The position numbers and the translations under genes are program-made. Of a stretch of DNA of 64,000 bases, positions 24,145 through 33,958 are shown in pieces. The stretch spans positions 1 to 64,000 of the forward strand of contig NZ_SMKD01000007.1 in NCBI RefSeq assembly GCF_004348595.1, read 5' to 3'. The first letter of the stretch is position 1. Every line of letters begins with the position of its first letter. Source of the DNA: Micromonospora sp. KC723. GTDB taxonomy: Bacteria; Actinomycetota; Actinomycetes; Mycobacteriales; Micromonosporaceae. The notes under the pieces were generated by a model. It was not told where the DNA came from and ran no database searches. It saw nothing but the letters and a program-made list of their open reading frames with translations.

Positions 24145-24749
24145 GCCCCAATCCCATCACGCCCCGCCCGGGCGGCGACGACGTGGCAGGCCGCGAGGTG
24201 GTCGTCGACCATCCCGGTGGCCTGCATCAGGGCGTAGGCGGTGGTCGGGCCGACGAACCGGAAGCCGCGCCTCTTGAGCTCCTTGGCTAGCGCGGTGGAC
24301 TCGGCGGTCAGCGCCGGCACCTGCGCGAACGACTCCGGTCGGGTGGCCCGGGCCGGCGGCGCGTACGACCAGAGCAGCGCGGAGAGCCCCTCCGGCAGCG
24401 CCAGGGCGGCGCGGGCGTTGGCGACCGCCGCCTCGACCTTGGCACGGTTGCGGACGATGCCCGCGTCGGCGAGCAGGCGGGCGACGTCGGCCTCGCCGTA
24501 GCCGGCGACCCGCTCGATCCGGAAGTCGTCGAAGGCGCGCCGGAACGCCGGCCGCTTGCGCAGGATCGTCAACCACGACAGGCCGGACTGGAACGCCTCC
24601 AGCGTCAGCCGCCCGTAGAGCGCGTCGTCGCCGCGCAGCGGCCGGCCCCACTCGGTGTCGTGGTAGACGGCGTAGTCCGGGGTGCTCGCCCCCCAGGCGC
24701 AACGGGGCAGCCCGTCAGGGCCGGTTACCAGGTCAGTCACGGCGTACAC
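24141..24749 (-). CDS. tag: DNA-3-methyladenine glycosylase I
   Basis: The 202-residue TagA-type glycosylase has the conserved start RCAWGASTPDYAVYHDTEWGRP (landmarks RCAWG and YHDTEWG) and LTLEAFQSGLSWLTILRKRPAFR. RRGFRFVGPTTAYALMQATG and the zinc-binding HLAACH close it. Cys17, His and the C-terminal His/Cys typical of the Zn snap are present. It removes 3-methyladenine from alkylated DNA. Start GTG 24749 or GTG 24740; neither has a clear ribosome-binding site. Matches Rv1210. Confidence 0.95.
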   Translation of the reverse strand: MYAVTDLVTGPDGLPRCAWGASTPDYAVYHDTEWGRPLRGDDALYGRLTLEAFQSGLSWLTILRKRPAFRRAFDDFRIERVAGYGEADVARLLADAGIVRNRAKVEAAVANARAALALPEGLSALLWSYAPPARATRPESFAQVPALTAESTALAKELKRRGFRFVGPTTAYALMQATGMVDDHLAACHVVAARAGRDGIGA

Positions 24750-24776
24750 GGTAGGGCAGGCCCCCGACGGCGGGCC

Positions 24777-25274
24777 TCAGGGCAACCGACCCTGCTCGAC
24801 CAGGCGGGCGAACCGCTTCAGGGCCAGGGTCAGGCTGCCCTTGGAACCCGGCCAGAGCAGCGGCCAGGCCAGCCGGCCGGCGGCCCCACCGGGCAGGTGG
24901 AACCACTCGTGCCAGACCACCTGGGTGCGGTCACGGGCCAGCGGGGTACAGCGCAGCACACCCGGGCCGCGCAGGAGCGGACCGCAGTGCACCACCCCGA
25001 CCTCGTACGGCGCGTCGACCCGGACCACCCGCATCTCGTCGCGGAGCGCGGCCGGGCCGAGCGCGGTGACCGCCTCGACCAGGCTGCCCTCGCCGCCGTC
25101 GCCCTCGACGACCCGGACGGTGGTCAGCGGGATCCAGTCGGACTGCCGCTCCCAGTCGGTGAGCCCCGCGAAGACGCGGTCGGCGGGAGCGTCGACGATC
25201 ACGGTCGCGGTGAACTCGCCGGCGCCCCGGCGGGCCGCCTCGCGCAGCCCGTCCGCGCCCTCGGCACCGCTCAC
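24777..25274 (-). CDS. SRPBCC-family (polyketide cyclase/START-like) protein
   Basis: A 165-residue SRPBCC protein. FTATVIVDAPADRVFAGLTDWERQSDWIP (as VIVDAPADRVFAGLTDW) is the classical opening strand-helix, VWHEWFHLPGG a central strand, and GSLTLALKRFARLVEQ the long C-terminal helix. It probably binds a hydrophobic ligand. GTG 25274 overlaps the DivIVA-like gene's stop (GTGA), so the two are coupled. Confidence 0.8.
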   Translation of the reverse strand: MSGAEGADGLREAARRGAGEFTATVIVDAPADRVFAGLTDWERQSDWIPLTTVRVVEGDGGEGSLVEAVTALGPAALRDEMRVVRVDAPYEVGVVHCGPLLRGPGVLRCTPLARDRTQVVWHEWFHLPGGAAGRLAWPLLWPGSKGSLTLALKRFARLVEQGRLP

Positions 25275-25834
25275 GTCGGCTCCGAGCGGACCTTGACAGC
25301 GTCGGACGGGTCGCCGTCGGTGCCGGTGGGACCGACGGCCGGGCCGGCAGGGTCGGCGTCGGCGGCCCGCCGGGCAGGCGCGGCTCCGGCGGGGTCCGGG
25401 GCGTCGGCGTCCGGTGTCGCCCCGGGGGCCTCCTGGCCCGGGGCACCGGTTGTCGCCTCGGCGGCCGGCACGGCCCGGGCGGCCTCCTCACGGGCCCGGC
25501 GCAGCTCGTCGGCGTCGGCGGTGCGCCCCTCGCGCAGGGCGGCGACCTCGGCCTCCAGCACCCCGATCAGCTCGGCCTTGTAGCCGATGTCGTAGGCGGC
25601 ACGGCGCATCGCCTGGTCGACCTGGGCCATCCGGTAGCCGCGCAGCGCGGTGTCGAAGCGGACCTCGCCGACGTCGGACTCCCGCAGCGGACGGCCTGCC
25701 GGCAGCGGCACGGCCTCACCGTCGGGCTCGGCCGGCACCAGGCCGGGATCCCGCCCGGAGACCAGCACCGTCACCCCGAACACCACCGCCGCCACGGTCA
25801 GCGCGATGACCAGTACGAGCAGAACCTGACCCAT
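25271..25834 (-). CDS. Membrane-anchored DivIVA-domain protein (Rv1209-like)
   Basis: The 187-residue protein has an N-terminal membrane helix (VLLVLVIALTVAAVVFGVTVL, given as VLLVLVIALTVAAVVFG), the DivIVA-type motif VRFDTALRGYRMAQVDQAM, a short coiled coil (LIGVLEAEVAALREGRTADADELRRAREE, landmark LEAEVAALREG) and a low-complexity Ala/Pro tail. Such proteins localise to curved or growing membrane sites. It is divergent from the FolP2-type gene, as Rv1209 is near folP2. GpgS (Rv1208) is missing between them. Confidence 0.8.
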   Translation of the reverse strand: MGQVLLVLVIALTVAAVVFGVTVLVSGRDPGLVPAEPDGEAVPLPAGRPLRESDVGEVRFDTALRGYRMAQVDQAMRRAAYDIGYKAELIGVLEAEVAALREGRTADADELRRAREEAARAVPAAEATTGAPGQEAPGATPDADAPDPAGAAPARRAADADPAGPAVGPTGTDGDPSDAVKVRSEPT

Positions 25835-25976
25835 GCACAGATCGTGACACGTCGACCCCCTCCCGAGCGACCCCAACCACGCCCGTCGCCGCCGATCCCC
25901 GCCGGCGTGCCGCGCGACCGGCCGGATAGCGTCGTCAACGGTCGGGGTGGTCCGGCCGGTACGGGCGGGAGGCGGG

Positions 25977-26846
25977 ATGGCCGGGACGCTGCGGCTGGGT
26001 GGGCGGACGTTCGCCCCGGGCGAGCTGGTGGTGATGGCGATCGTCAACCGGACGCCCGACTCGTTCTTCGACCGGGGAGCCACCTTCGCGCAGGACAGCG
26101 CGCTGCGCGCGGTGGAGCGCGCGGTCACCGAGGGCGCCGAGATCATCGACATCGGTGGGGTGAAGGCCGGGCCGGGCGACGAGGTCGACGTGGCCGAGGA
26201 GATCCGGCGGACGGTGGACACCATCGCCGCCGTCCGGGCCGCCTTCCCCGAGGTGGTGATCTCGATCGACACCTGGCGGGCCGAGGTAGCGGTGGAGGCG
26301 GTGGCGGCCGGCGCGGACCTGCTCAACGACACCTGGTCCGGGGCCGACCCGGCGCTGGCCCGGGTCGCCGCGGCGACCGGCGCCGGGCTGGTCTGCTCGC
26401 ACGCCGGCGGCCTCGCCCCGCGGACCCGGCCGCACCGGGCGGCCTTCGACGACGTGGTCGCCGACGTGCTGACGACGGTGACCGGGCTCGCCGAACGCGC
26501 GGTGGCCCTGGGGGTACGCCGCGACGGCGTCCTCATCGACCCGGCGCACGACTTCGGCAAGAACACCCGGCACTCGCTGGAGATCACCCGGCGGCTCGGC
26601 GAACTCGCCGGCACCGGCTGGCCGCTGCTGGTGGCGCTGTCGAACAAGGACTTCGTCGGCGAGACGCTGGACCTGCCGGTGCCGGAGCGGCTGGAGGGCA
26701 CCCTCGCCGCGACCGCCGTGTCGGCCTGGCTCGGCGCGCGGGTGTTCCGCGCCCACCAGGTGCGCCCCACCCGCCGGGTGCTGGACATGGTGGCGTCGAT
26801 CCGGGGCGACCGCCCGCCGACGCTCACCCGCCGTGGCCTGGCCTGA
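25977..26846 (+). CDS. folP2: FolP2-type dihydropteroate synthase homologue
   Basis: A 289-residue TIM-barrel protein of the pterin-binding family. The N-terminal loop reads IVNRTPDSFFDRGATF, where true DHPS has NVTPDSFSDGG; the Arg/Thr and lost Gly are typical of the FolP2 branch. EIIDIGGVKAGPG and DPAHDFGKNTRHSLE are further FolP2 landmarks. M. tuberculosis FolP2 is reported not to be a normal dihydropteroate synthase, so folate synthesis should not be assumed. ATG 25977 has GGGAGG upstream. Confidence 0.85.
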   Translation: MAGTLRLGGRTFAPGELVVMAIVNRTPDSFFDRGATFAQDSALRAVERAVTEGAEIIDIGGVKAGPGDEVDVAEEIRRTVDTIAAVRAAFPEVVISIDTWRAEVAVEAVAAGADLLNDTWSGADPALARVAAATGAGLVCSHAGGLAPRTRPHRAAFDDVVADVLTTVTGLAERAVALGVRRDGVLIDPAHDFGKNTRHSLEITRRLGELAGTGWPLLVALSNKDFVGETLDLPVPERLEGTLAATAVSAWLGARVFRAHQVRPTRRVLDMVASIRGDRPPTLTRRGLA

Positions 26847-26852
26847 CCGGGC

Positions 26853-27230
26853 TCAGCTCCAGCGGAGGATGTTCTTCCGCCAGGCGTAGAGGATGCCGAG
26901 GGCGACCACGGCCACGAAGACGCCCATCTCGACGACGGTGACCAGACCGAAGCCGGGACGGTCGAAGACCAGCGCCCACGGGAACAGGAACACCGCCTCC
27001 ACGGCGAAGAGGACGTAGAGGTAGGCGTACACGTAGTAGCGGATCTGCATCTGGGCCCAGTCCCCGCCGACCGGGTCGACGCCGCACTCGTAGCTGGCCC
27101 GCTTGCCCCAGGGATCGGCCGGACGGGCGGGACGTAACACCCGGTTGGCCGAGAACGCCGTAACGAAGAAGAGGACGCTGGCGAGCAGCAGGAGCCCGAG
27201 CGTCGCGTACGAGCCCAGGTAACCGGTCAC
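26853..27230 (-). CDS. nuoA: Orphan NADH-quinone oxidoreductase subunit A
   Basis: The 125-residue protein has the three NuoA membrane helices and the family signature RASYECGVDPVGGDWAQMQIRYYVYAYLYVLF (landmarks YECGVDP and QMQIRYYVYA). NuoA is a membrane-arm subunit of complex I. No other nuo gene is nearby, so this is an isolated copy that probably either duplicates the operonic subunit or works with other proteins. GTG 27230; weak ribosome-binding site. Converges on the folP2-type gene with 6 nt between stops. Confidence 0.9.
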   Translation of the reverse strand: MTGYLGSYATLGLLLLASVLFFVTAFSANRVLRPARPADPWGKRASYECGVDPVGGDWAQMQIRYYVYAYLYVLFAVEAVFLFPWALVFDRPGFGLVTVVEMGVFVAVVALGILYAWRKNILRWS

Positions 27231-27378
27231 GGTGGGTCAGCCTACCGGGCGGCAGCACCCCGCAACGGCCGGTTCCGCAGCCGTACCGATTGCGTTACGA
27301 ATTTGTTTCTCTGCGGGACTAGTACCCTCGGACAACTATCGCGAATATGGGAATTCCACCCAGCGTCACGGAGGACAG

Positions 27379-28791
27379 ATGCCCCGCGTGGACGTACCCC
27401 CCGCTCCGCGGGGACTCGCCCGGCGTACCTCTTCGCTGGCGGTCGCCTCGCTGGCGGCCGGGCTGGCGGTGGGACTGGCGGCGGCCCCGAGCCTGGCCAC
27501 GGCGGCACCGACGACGGCCCGGCCCACCGCTGCGGTCACCGACGCGACGCTGCCCGGTCGCGGGCCGGCCGGCGACTCCAGCAACCCTCCGGCGGAGCCG
27601 ACGGCCACCGAGCCCCTGCCGACCGTCGCGCCGCCGACCCTGTCGCCCGACCCGACGACCCCCGCGCCGAAACCGACCACGGCCGCGCCGACCACCACGG
27701 CACCCGGCAAGCCGGCTCCGACCACCACCGCGCCGACCCCGTCGCGCGGCGGCACGGTGAAGTCGGCTCCGCCGGCCGCGCCCCGGCCGGGCGCGCGGGC
27801 CGGTGAGAGGCTCGGCGTCCGTATCACCACCCAGGACATCTCGCTCGACCCCGCCTACTGGAACGCGGAGAGCACGGAGACCGGGCTGCGGGTGACCGTC
27901 GAGAACACCGGCGCGGTGACCGAGCAGGTCCGGCTGGCCTACACCCTGCCCACCGGGGTGAGTGACGCCGGGACGCCGGGCTGCGCGGCCGCCGGCGGCG
28001 GTAGCTGGCGCTGCGGCGAGTGGACCGCGCCGCCCGGTTCCCGGTTCACCAGCGTGATCAAGGTACGTGTCGACGGTGACGCCTGGCGGGGCATGCCGCT
28101 GAGCGGCACGGTGCGGGTCACCGCCGGCGCCACGGGGACGACCGGCGTCGCCGAGGACAACGAGGGCTTCGCGGTGCTGTTCCCGCCCGGGCCTCCGGTG
28201 CCCGGGATCCTGCTCGAGGCCGACGAGGTGGCCTTCGACATCAGCGGTGGCGAGACGGAACTGGCCGTCCGGCTGGGCAACACCGGCCGGGTGGACGCCG
28301 CCGGGCGGGTGGAGGTGGTCCTGCCGGCCGGGGTGAGCGTGCCGAGCCCGCCGGCGGGCTGCACGGTGGACTCGCTGTCGCGTACCCGCTGCGACCTCGG
28401 GCTGCTGCCCGCCGGGCGGACGGAGATCCTGCGCCTGCCGGTGGTGGCCACTGCGGAGGCCCAGCGGGAGGCGCCGCTGGCCGGCGCACTGATCGGCGTG
28501 CTGGACCCGCGAAGCGGCCGCACCCGTGAGATCCGGACGAGCTTCAAGATCACTGCGGCGGCGGCGCTCGCCACCCCGGTGGCCACCCCGACACCGACCG
28601 GCTCGCAGGGCGTGCTCCCCGCGGCCAGCGGCGGCAGGGCCGGCGGCGGGTCGGTGCAGCGCGTCGCGGTCACCCTGATCTCGATCTCCGTGCTGTTGGT
28701 GGCCGTGGCGCTCGCGTGGGCCACCACGTCGCTGCGGCGGCGGATGAACGACCCGGCGCCGCAGTCGGCGGGAAGCCCGGCGGTTGACTGA
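27379..28791 (+). CDS. Secreted/cell-surface protein with beta-sandwich repeats and C-terminal membrane anchor
   Basis: A 470-residue protein with a basic signal peptide (RTSSLAVASLAAGLAVGLAAAPSLATA) and a long Thr/Pro-rich stalk (~50-135). Two DUF11-like beta-sandwich domains follow: GLRVTVENTGAVTEQVRLAY with a GCAAAGGGSWRCG disulfide pair, and ELAVRLGNTGRVDAAGRVEV with GCTVDSLSRTRCDLG. A second stalk and a C-terminal membrane helix (VAVTLISISVLLVAVALAWA) lead to a basic tail. The layout is that of a cell-wall-spanning surface protein; no sortase motif is seen. ATG 27379 has GGAGG upstream. Function unknown. Confidence 0.7.
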   Translation: MPRVDVPPAPRGLARRTSSLAVASLAAGLAVGLAAAPSLATAAPTTARPTAAVTDATLPGRGPAGDSSNPPAEPTATEPLPTVAPPTLSPDPTTPAPKPTTAAPTTTAPGKPAPTTTAPTPSRGGTVKSAPPAAPRPGARAGERLGVRITTQDISLDPAYWNAESTETGLRVTVENTGAVTEQVRLAYTLPTGVSDAGTPGCAAAGGGSWRCGEWTAPPGSRFTSVIKVRVDGDAWRGMPLSGTVRVTAGATGTTGVAEDNEGFAVLFPPGPPVPGILLEADEVAFDISGGETELAVRLGNTGRVDAAGRVEVVLPAGVSVPSPPAGCTVDSLSRTRCDLGLLPAGRTEILRLPVVATAEAQREAPLAGALIGVLDPRSGRTREIRTSFKITAAAALATPVATPTPTGSQGVLPAASGGRAGGGSVQRVAVTLISISVLLVAVALAWATTSLRRRMNDPAPQSAGSPAVD

Positions 28792-28929
28792 CCGGACCGA
28801 CGGGTAAGGGCCGTCGCCGGTGATCTGGATTACGGCGGCCGCCCCAGATCGGGATAAACGCTGACATAAGACCGCTACATCCGTTCCCAGTCGTCGGACC
28901 TCCACCAAGGATGACCTAACGACTCGACG

Positions 28930-28935
28930 TAGGCT
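28930..28935 (+). promoter_or_regulatory. -10 box upstream of korAB
   Basis: TAGGCT lies about 75 nt ahead of the 25-codon ORF and fits the TAnnnT pattern of other promoters here. Confidence 0.4.
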
Positions 28936-29008
28936 CTGAGGTGAGAAACGACAGCGGGCCGGACCAGCCACGGGGTGATTCGGCGCAGCGGCGCGTCAAG
29001 GAGGTCAC

Positions 29009-29086
29009 GTGGCCGGGCAAGGCGAGGTCACCATGATGTTCAGCCACCCGCGTGACGGGGCTGAGCGAAGCGAGGTGCAGGCGTGA
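29009..29086 (+). CDS. 25-codon ORF coupled to korA
   Basis: GTG 29009 is preceded at 4 nt by AAGGAGG, a stronger ribosome-binding site than that of korA itself. The frame encodes MAGQGEVTMMFSHPRDGAER and five more residues, and its TGA overlaps the korA GTG (GTGA). It resembles no known peptide. It may serve to load ribosomes for korA, or be a leader peptide. Supported by sequence arrangement only. Confidence 0.4.
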   Translation: MAGQGEVTMMFSHPRDGAERSEVQA

Positions 29087-30919
29087 CCAAGCAGATCCGT
29101 CAACTGGACCGGGTGGTCATCCGGTTCGCCGGCGACTCCGGCGACGGCATGCAGTTGACCGGCGACCGGTTCACCTCGGAAACGGCGCAGTTGGGCAACG
29201 ACATCTCCACCTTGCCCAACTTCCCGGCCGAGATCCGGGCGCCCGCCGGCACGCTGCCGGGCGTGTCGAGCTTCCAGGTGCACTTCGCCGACTACGACAT
29301 CCTCACCCCCGGCGACGCCCCGAACGTCCTGGTGGCGATGAACCCGGCGGCGCTCAAGGCCAACCTCGCCGATTTGCCGCGCGGGGCCGACATCATCGTC
29401 AACACCGACGAGTTCACCCGGCGCAACCTGACCAAGGTGGGCTACGCCACCAGCCCCCTGGACGACGACACCCTCACCGGCTACGTCGTGCACCCGGTCG
29501 CGCTGACCTCGATGACCGTCGGCGCGCTGGCCGAGCACGCGGTGTCCAAGAAGGACGCCGAGCGGGCCAAGAACATGTTCGCCCTCGGCCTGCTCTCCTG
29601 GATGTACTCCCGGCCGTACGAGTCGACGCTGCGGTTCCTGGAACGCAAGTTCGCCGCCCGGCCCGAACTGGTCGCGGCGAACGTGGCCGCCTTCCGGGCC
29701 GGCTGGAACTTCGGCGAGACCACCGACTCGTTCTCGGTGCGGTACGAGGTGAAGCCGGCGAAGATGCAGCCGGGCACCTACCGGAACATCACCGGCAACG
29801 CCGCGCTCTCCCTCGGCCTGGTGGCCGCCGGGGTCCGCTCCGGGCTGCCGGTCTTCCTCGGCGCGTACCCGATCACCCCGGCCTCGGACATCCTCCACGA
29901 GCTGAGCAAGCACAAGCGGTTCGGTGTGGTCACCATGCAGGCCGAGGACGAGATCGCCGCGGTCGGCGCGGCGCTGGGCGCGTCGTACGGCGGCGCGCTC
30001 GGCGTCACCACCACCAGCGGCCCCGGCGTGGCCCTCAAGAGCGAGACGATCTCGCTGGCCGTCGCGCTGGAGCTGCCACTGGTCATCGTCGACGTGCAGC
30101 GCGCCGGACCGTCCACCGGCATGCCGACCAAGACCGAGCAGGCCGACCTCAACATGGCGCTGCACGGCCGGCACGGTGAGGCCCCGGTCGCGGTGATCGC
30201 GCCGAAGTCGCCTTCCGACTGCTTCCACGCGGCGCTGGAGGCGGCCCGCATCGCGCTGACCTACCGCACCCCGGTGATCCTGCTGTCGGACAACTACGTC
30301 GCCAACGGCTCCGAGCCGTGGCTGCTGCCCGACGTGGAGTCCCTGCCCGACCTGCGGGTCGAGTTCGCCACCGCGCCCAACGGCGAGGACGGCACCTTCC
30401 TGCCGTACCTACGCGACCCGGAGACCCTGGCCCGGCCCTGGGCCGTCCCGGGCATGCCGGGGCTGGAGCACCGCATCGGCGGCCTGGAGAAGGCCGACAA
30501 GACCGGCGACATCTCGTACGACCCGGCGAACCACGACTTCATGGTGCGCACCCGGGCGGCCCGGATCGAGACGATCCCGGTACCGGACGTCGAGGTGGAG
30601 GACCCGGACGGCGACGCCCGGGTGCTGGTGCTCGGTTGGGGCTCGACGTACGGCCCGATCGGCGCGGCCTGCCGGGGGCTGCGCCAGCGCGGGCTCTCCG
30701 TGGCCCAGGCACACCTGCGGCACGTGGCCCCGATGCCGGCCAACCTCGGCGAGGTGCTGCGCTCCTACGACCGGGTGGTCATCCCCGAGATGAACCTCGG
30801 CCAGCTCGCCCACGTGATCCGGGCCAAGTACCTGGTCGACGCGATCGGCTACAACCAGGTCCGCGGCTTGCCCTTCACCGCCGCCGAGCTGGAGACGATG
30901 CTGGAAGAGGTCCTGAAGA

Positions 30920-30927
<8 letters not shown>
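29083..30927 (+). CDS. korA: 2-oxoacid:ferredoxin oxidoreductase alpha subunit
   Basis: The 614-residue subunit fuses an N-terminal gamma-type domain (VVIRFAGDSGDGMQLTGDRF, residues ~10-180) to the alpha pyrimidine-binding domains (ANVAAFRAGWNFGET, YPITPASDILHEL, GALGVTTTSGPG, ~200-450) and a C-terminal transketolase-like domain with RVLVLGWGSTYGP. It forms 2-oxoglutarate:ferredoxin oxidoreductase with KorB, replacing the NAD-linked dehydrogenase complex in many actinobacteria. GTG 29083 overlaps the upstream 25-codon ORF. The korB start lies inside its last codons. Confidence 0.95.
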
Positions 30928-31954
<1,027 letters not shown>

Positions 31955-31969
31955 TCCGCCGACCGTGAG

Positions 31970-32013
31970 CGACGACGGCGGCCGTCCCGCACCCGGGACG
32001 GCCGCCGTCGTCG
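31970..32013. terminator. Bidirectional hairpin terminator
   Basis: A perfect 20-bp stem (CGACGACGGCGGCCGTCCCG and its complement) with a CACC loop lies between the convergent korB and potassium-channel genes. Confidence 0.85.
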
Positions 32014-32017
32014 TACG

Positions 32018-33034
32018 TCAGGCGGTGGCGGTGCTGGCCGACGGACGGTCGTCGCGGACGTGCACCAGCATGTCGCCGGTCTCGATGACCGCGCCGGCCT
32101 TGTCGGCCAGGGTCACCACCTTGCCCCGGCGGACCAACGCGATCACCAGCGACTCCAGCTCCCGTGGCGACTTACCCACCTCGTGCCGCTCCGCCGAGCG
32201 CATCGCCAGCGCCATGCCCTGACCGGGGGTGAGCAGGTCCTCCACCACGTCGATCAGCGGCGGCGCCGAGGTGGACAGGCCCAGCAGCCGGCCGGCGGTG
32301 GCCGAGGAGACGATCACGTGGTGGGCGCCGCTCTGCCGCAGCAGCGGGGCGTTCTCCGCCTCCCGGACGGCGGCGATGATACGCACCTGGCCGGCGGTGA
32401 GCTGCCGGGCGGTGAGTGCGACCAGCACCGAGGCGTCATCGCTGTCGGTCGCGATGATGACCGATCGGGCGGTGCGGACGTGCGCCTCCTCCAGCACCGC
32501 CGAACGGGTGGCGGAGCCCTCGATGGCGACCAGCCCGGCCGAGGTGGCCTGCCGCAGGGCGGCCCCACTGCGCTCCACCACCACGATGCGGGACTTGTCC
32601 AGTCCGTTCTCGAGCAGGGCGGAGACAGCGCTGCGGCCCTTGGTGCCGTAGCCGCAGATGATGACGTGATCCTTCACGGTCCTCCTCCACCGCACCAGGC
32701 GACGGCCGGTCCGGTACTGCTCGGTCAGGACTTCCAGGGTGGTGCCGACCAGGATGATCAGGAAGAGCACCCGGGCCGGGGTGATGAACACCACGTTGAC
32801 CAGCCGGGCCTCCTGGGAGACCGGGGTGATGTCGCCGTACCCGGTGGTGGAGAGCGACACCACCGCGTAGTAGAAGCAGTCAACCAGGGTGAGGCCGTCC
32901 TCGTTGACGTCGCGGTAGCCGTCCCGTTCGAGGTAGACCACGGCGACGACGGCGCACACCAGCCCGACGGCGGCGGCCACCCGGAGACTGAGCGCGCTGA
33001 GCGGCCCCCGCCGCTGCGCCGGAAAATGGATCAC
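32018..33034 (-). CDS. Two-TM potassium channel with RCK (TrkA-N/TrkA-C) domain
   Basis: The 338-residue protein has TM1 (RVAAAVGLVCAVVAVVYL), a pore loop with the K+ filter STTGYGDITP, and TM2 (VLFLIILVGTTLEVL). An RCK domain follows with Rossmann motif HVIICGYGTKGRSAVSAL and DS..DAS loop (ATDSDDASVLVAL), then a TrkA-C-like end (IETGDMLVHVRDDRP). It is a tetrameric ligand-gated K+ channel. GTG 33034 precedes VIHFPAQRRG; further in-frame sequence upstream is Arg/Pro-rich and looks untranslated. Confidence 0.85.
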   Translation of the reverse strand: MIHFPAQRRGPLSALSLRVAAAVGLVCAVVAVVYLERDGYRDVNEDGLTLVDCFYYAVVSLSTTGYGDITPVSQEARLVNVVFITPARVLFLIILVGTTLEVLTEQYRTGRRLVRWRRTVKDHVIICGYGTKGRSAVSALLENGLDKSRIVVVERSGAALRQATSAGLVAIEGSATRSAVLEEAHVRTARSVIIATDSDDASVLVALTARQLTAGQVRIIAAVREAENAPLLRQSGAHHVIVSSATAGRLLGLSTSAPPLIDVVEDLLTPGQGMALAMRSAERHEVGKSPRELESLVIALVRRGKVVTLADKAGAVIETGDMLVHVRDDRPSASTATA

Positions 33035-33185
33035 CGCGGGACCTGTCCCGATCTCGCCGTCGCCTGCACGAGCACAACATAGCCGTTGACGGTGGATCCG
33101 CACGCCGGGGTGGCGTACCGGGGCGGCCGACCGGGCCGGCAGCCGGCATGATGGTGGGTGTCCGGACGCCCCACGAGGAGGCCCC

Positions 33186-33824
33186 ATGTCGTTGCTGCGG
33201 CGGGTGATCGGCAGCGTGCTACGCCGGGTGCGCCAGCGCCAGGGCCGTACGCTGCGCGAGGTGGCCGAGGCCGCGGGGGTCTCGCTGCCCTACCTGTCCG
33301 AGGTGGAGCGCGGGCGCAAGGAGGCCTCCTCCGAGGTGCTCGCCGCGATCTGCCGCGCCCTCGGGATCAACCTGTCGGACCTGCTCGAGGAGGCCCGCGA
33401 CGACCTGCGCCGGGTCGAGCGGCGGGTGCCCGCCGCCCCCCGGGCGGCGCTGGCCCGGCTGGACCGGGCCCCGGCCGCCCGCACCGACACCGGCCCACGC
33501 CTGCGGATCGGTTTCCACGCCGACACCCTCGTGTCCGAGCCGCGCGCCGCCGGGCCCCTCACCGGGTCCGCGCCGGTGGCGACCGGACGGCTGCTCCGGC
33601 TGGGCGGGGCGACAGTGACGGCCGGCGACCGGCTGCCGCACGTCGGTGGGGCGAACTGCGTGGTCATGCCGCCGGTGGGCCTGACCACGTCGCGCCCCGG
33701 TACACCGGTCGGCGAGGCGGGGCTTCGGGTCCGGCTGCTCGCGCCCGCCGGTCCGCGTACCCCCAGGATGCTGGCCCGGCGGCGGGCCCGCGCGGGCCTG
33801 CGGCGACTGCTCACCGCCCGGTAG
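33186..33824 (+). CDS. clgR: ClgR/PopR-type XRE regulator
   Basis: The 212-residue protein carries an N-terminal Cro/C1 HTH nearly identical in pattern to Streptomyces ClgR: LRRVIGSVLRRVRQRQGRTL, then REVAEAAGVSLPYLSEVERGRKEASSEVLAAIC (landmark VSLPYLSEVERGRKEASSE). ClgR and PopR activate clp protease genes and are themselves Clp substrates. A Pro/Ala/Arg-rich C-terminal half of no known fold makes it longer than ClgR. ATG 33186 has GAGGAGG. The next gene is clpP, which supports the assignment. Confidence 0.75.
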   Translation: MSLLRRVIGSVLRRVRQRQGRTLREVAEAAGVSLPYLSEVERGRKEASSEVLAAICRALGINLSDLLEEARDDLRRVERRVPAAPRAALARLDRAPAARTDTGPRLRIGFHADTLVSEPRAAGPLTGSAPVATGRLLRLGGATVTAGDRLPHVGGANCVVMPPVGLTTSRPGTPVGEAGLRVRLLAPAGPRTPRMLARRRARAGLRRLLTAR

Positions 33825-33832
33825 GTCCGGCG

Positions 33833-33868
33833 GGTTCTGCCGTCGGCGGATCTGCCGCTGGCAGAACC
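33833..33868. promoter_or_regulatory. Inverted repeat between clgR-like gene and clpP
   Basis: GGTTCTGCC (33833-33841) and GGCAGAACC (33860-33868) are perfect complements separated by 18 bp. The arms span about three helical turns, so this could be an operator for the upstream regulator or a hairpin. It lies about 90 nt before the clpP start. Confidence 0.5.
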
Positions 33869-33958
33869 GCTGGGGCCACGACCACCACCCGGCGCACGCT
33901 GGAGGCGCCGGTTCCCGGGCGGACCCCTCGCCCGCCGGCACGCGGAAGGGTGGTCACG

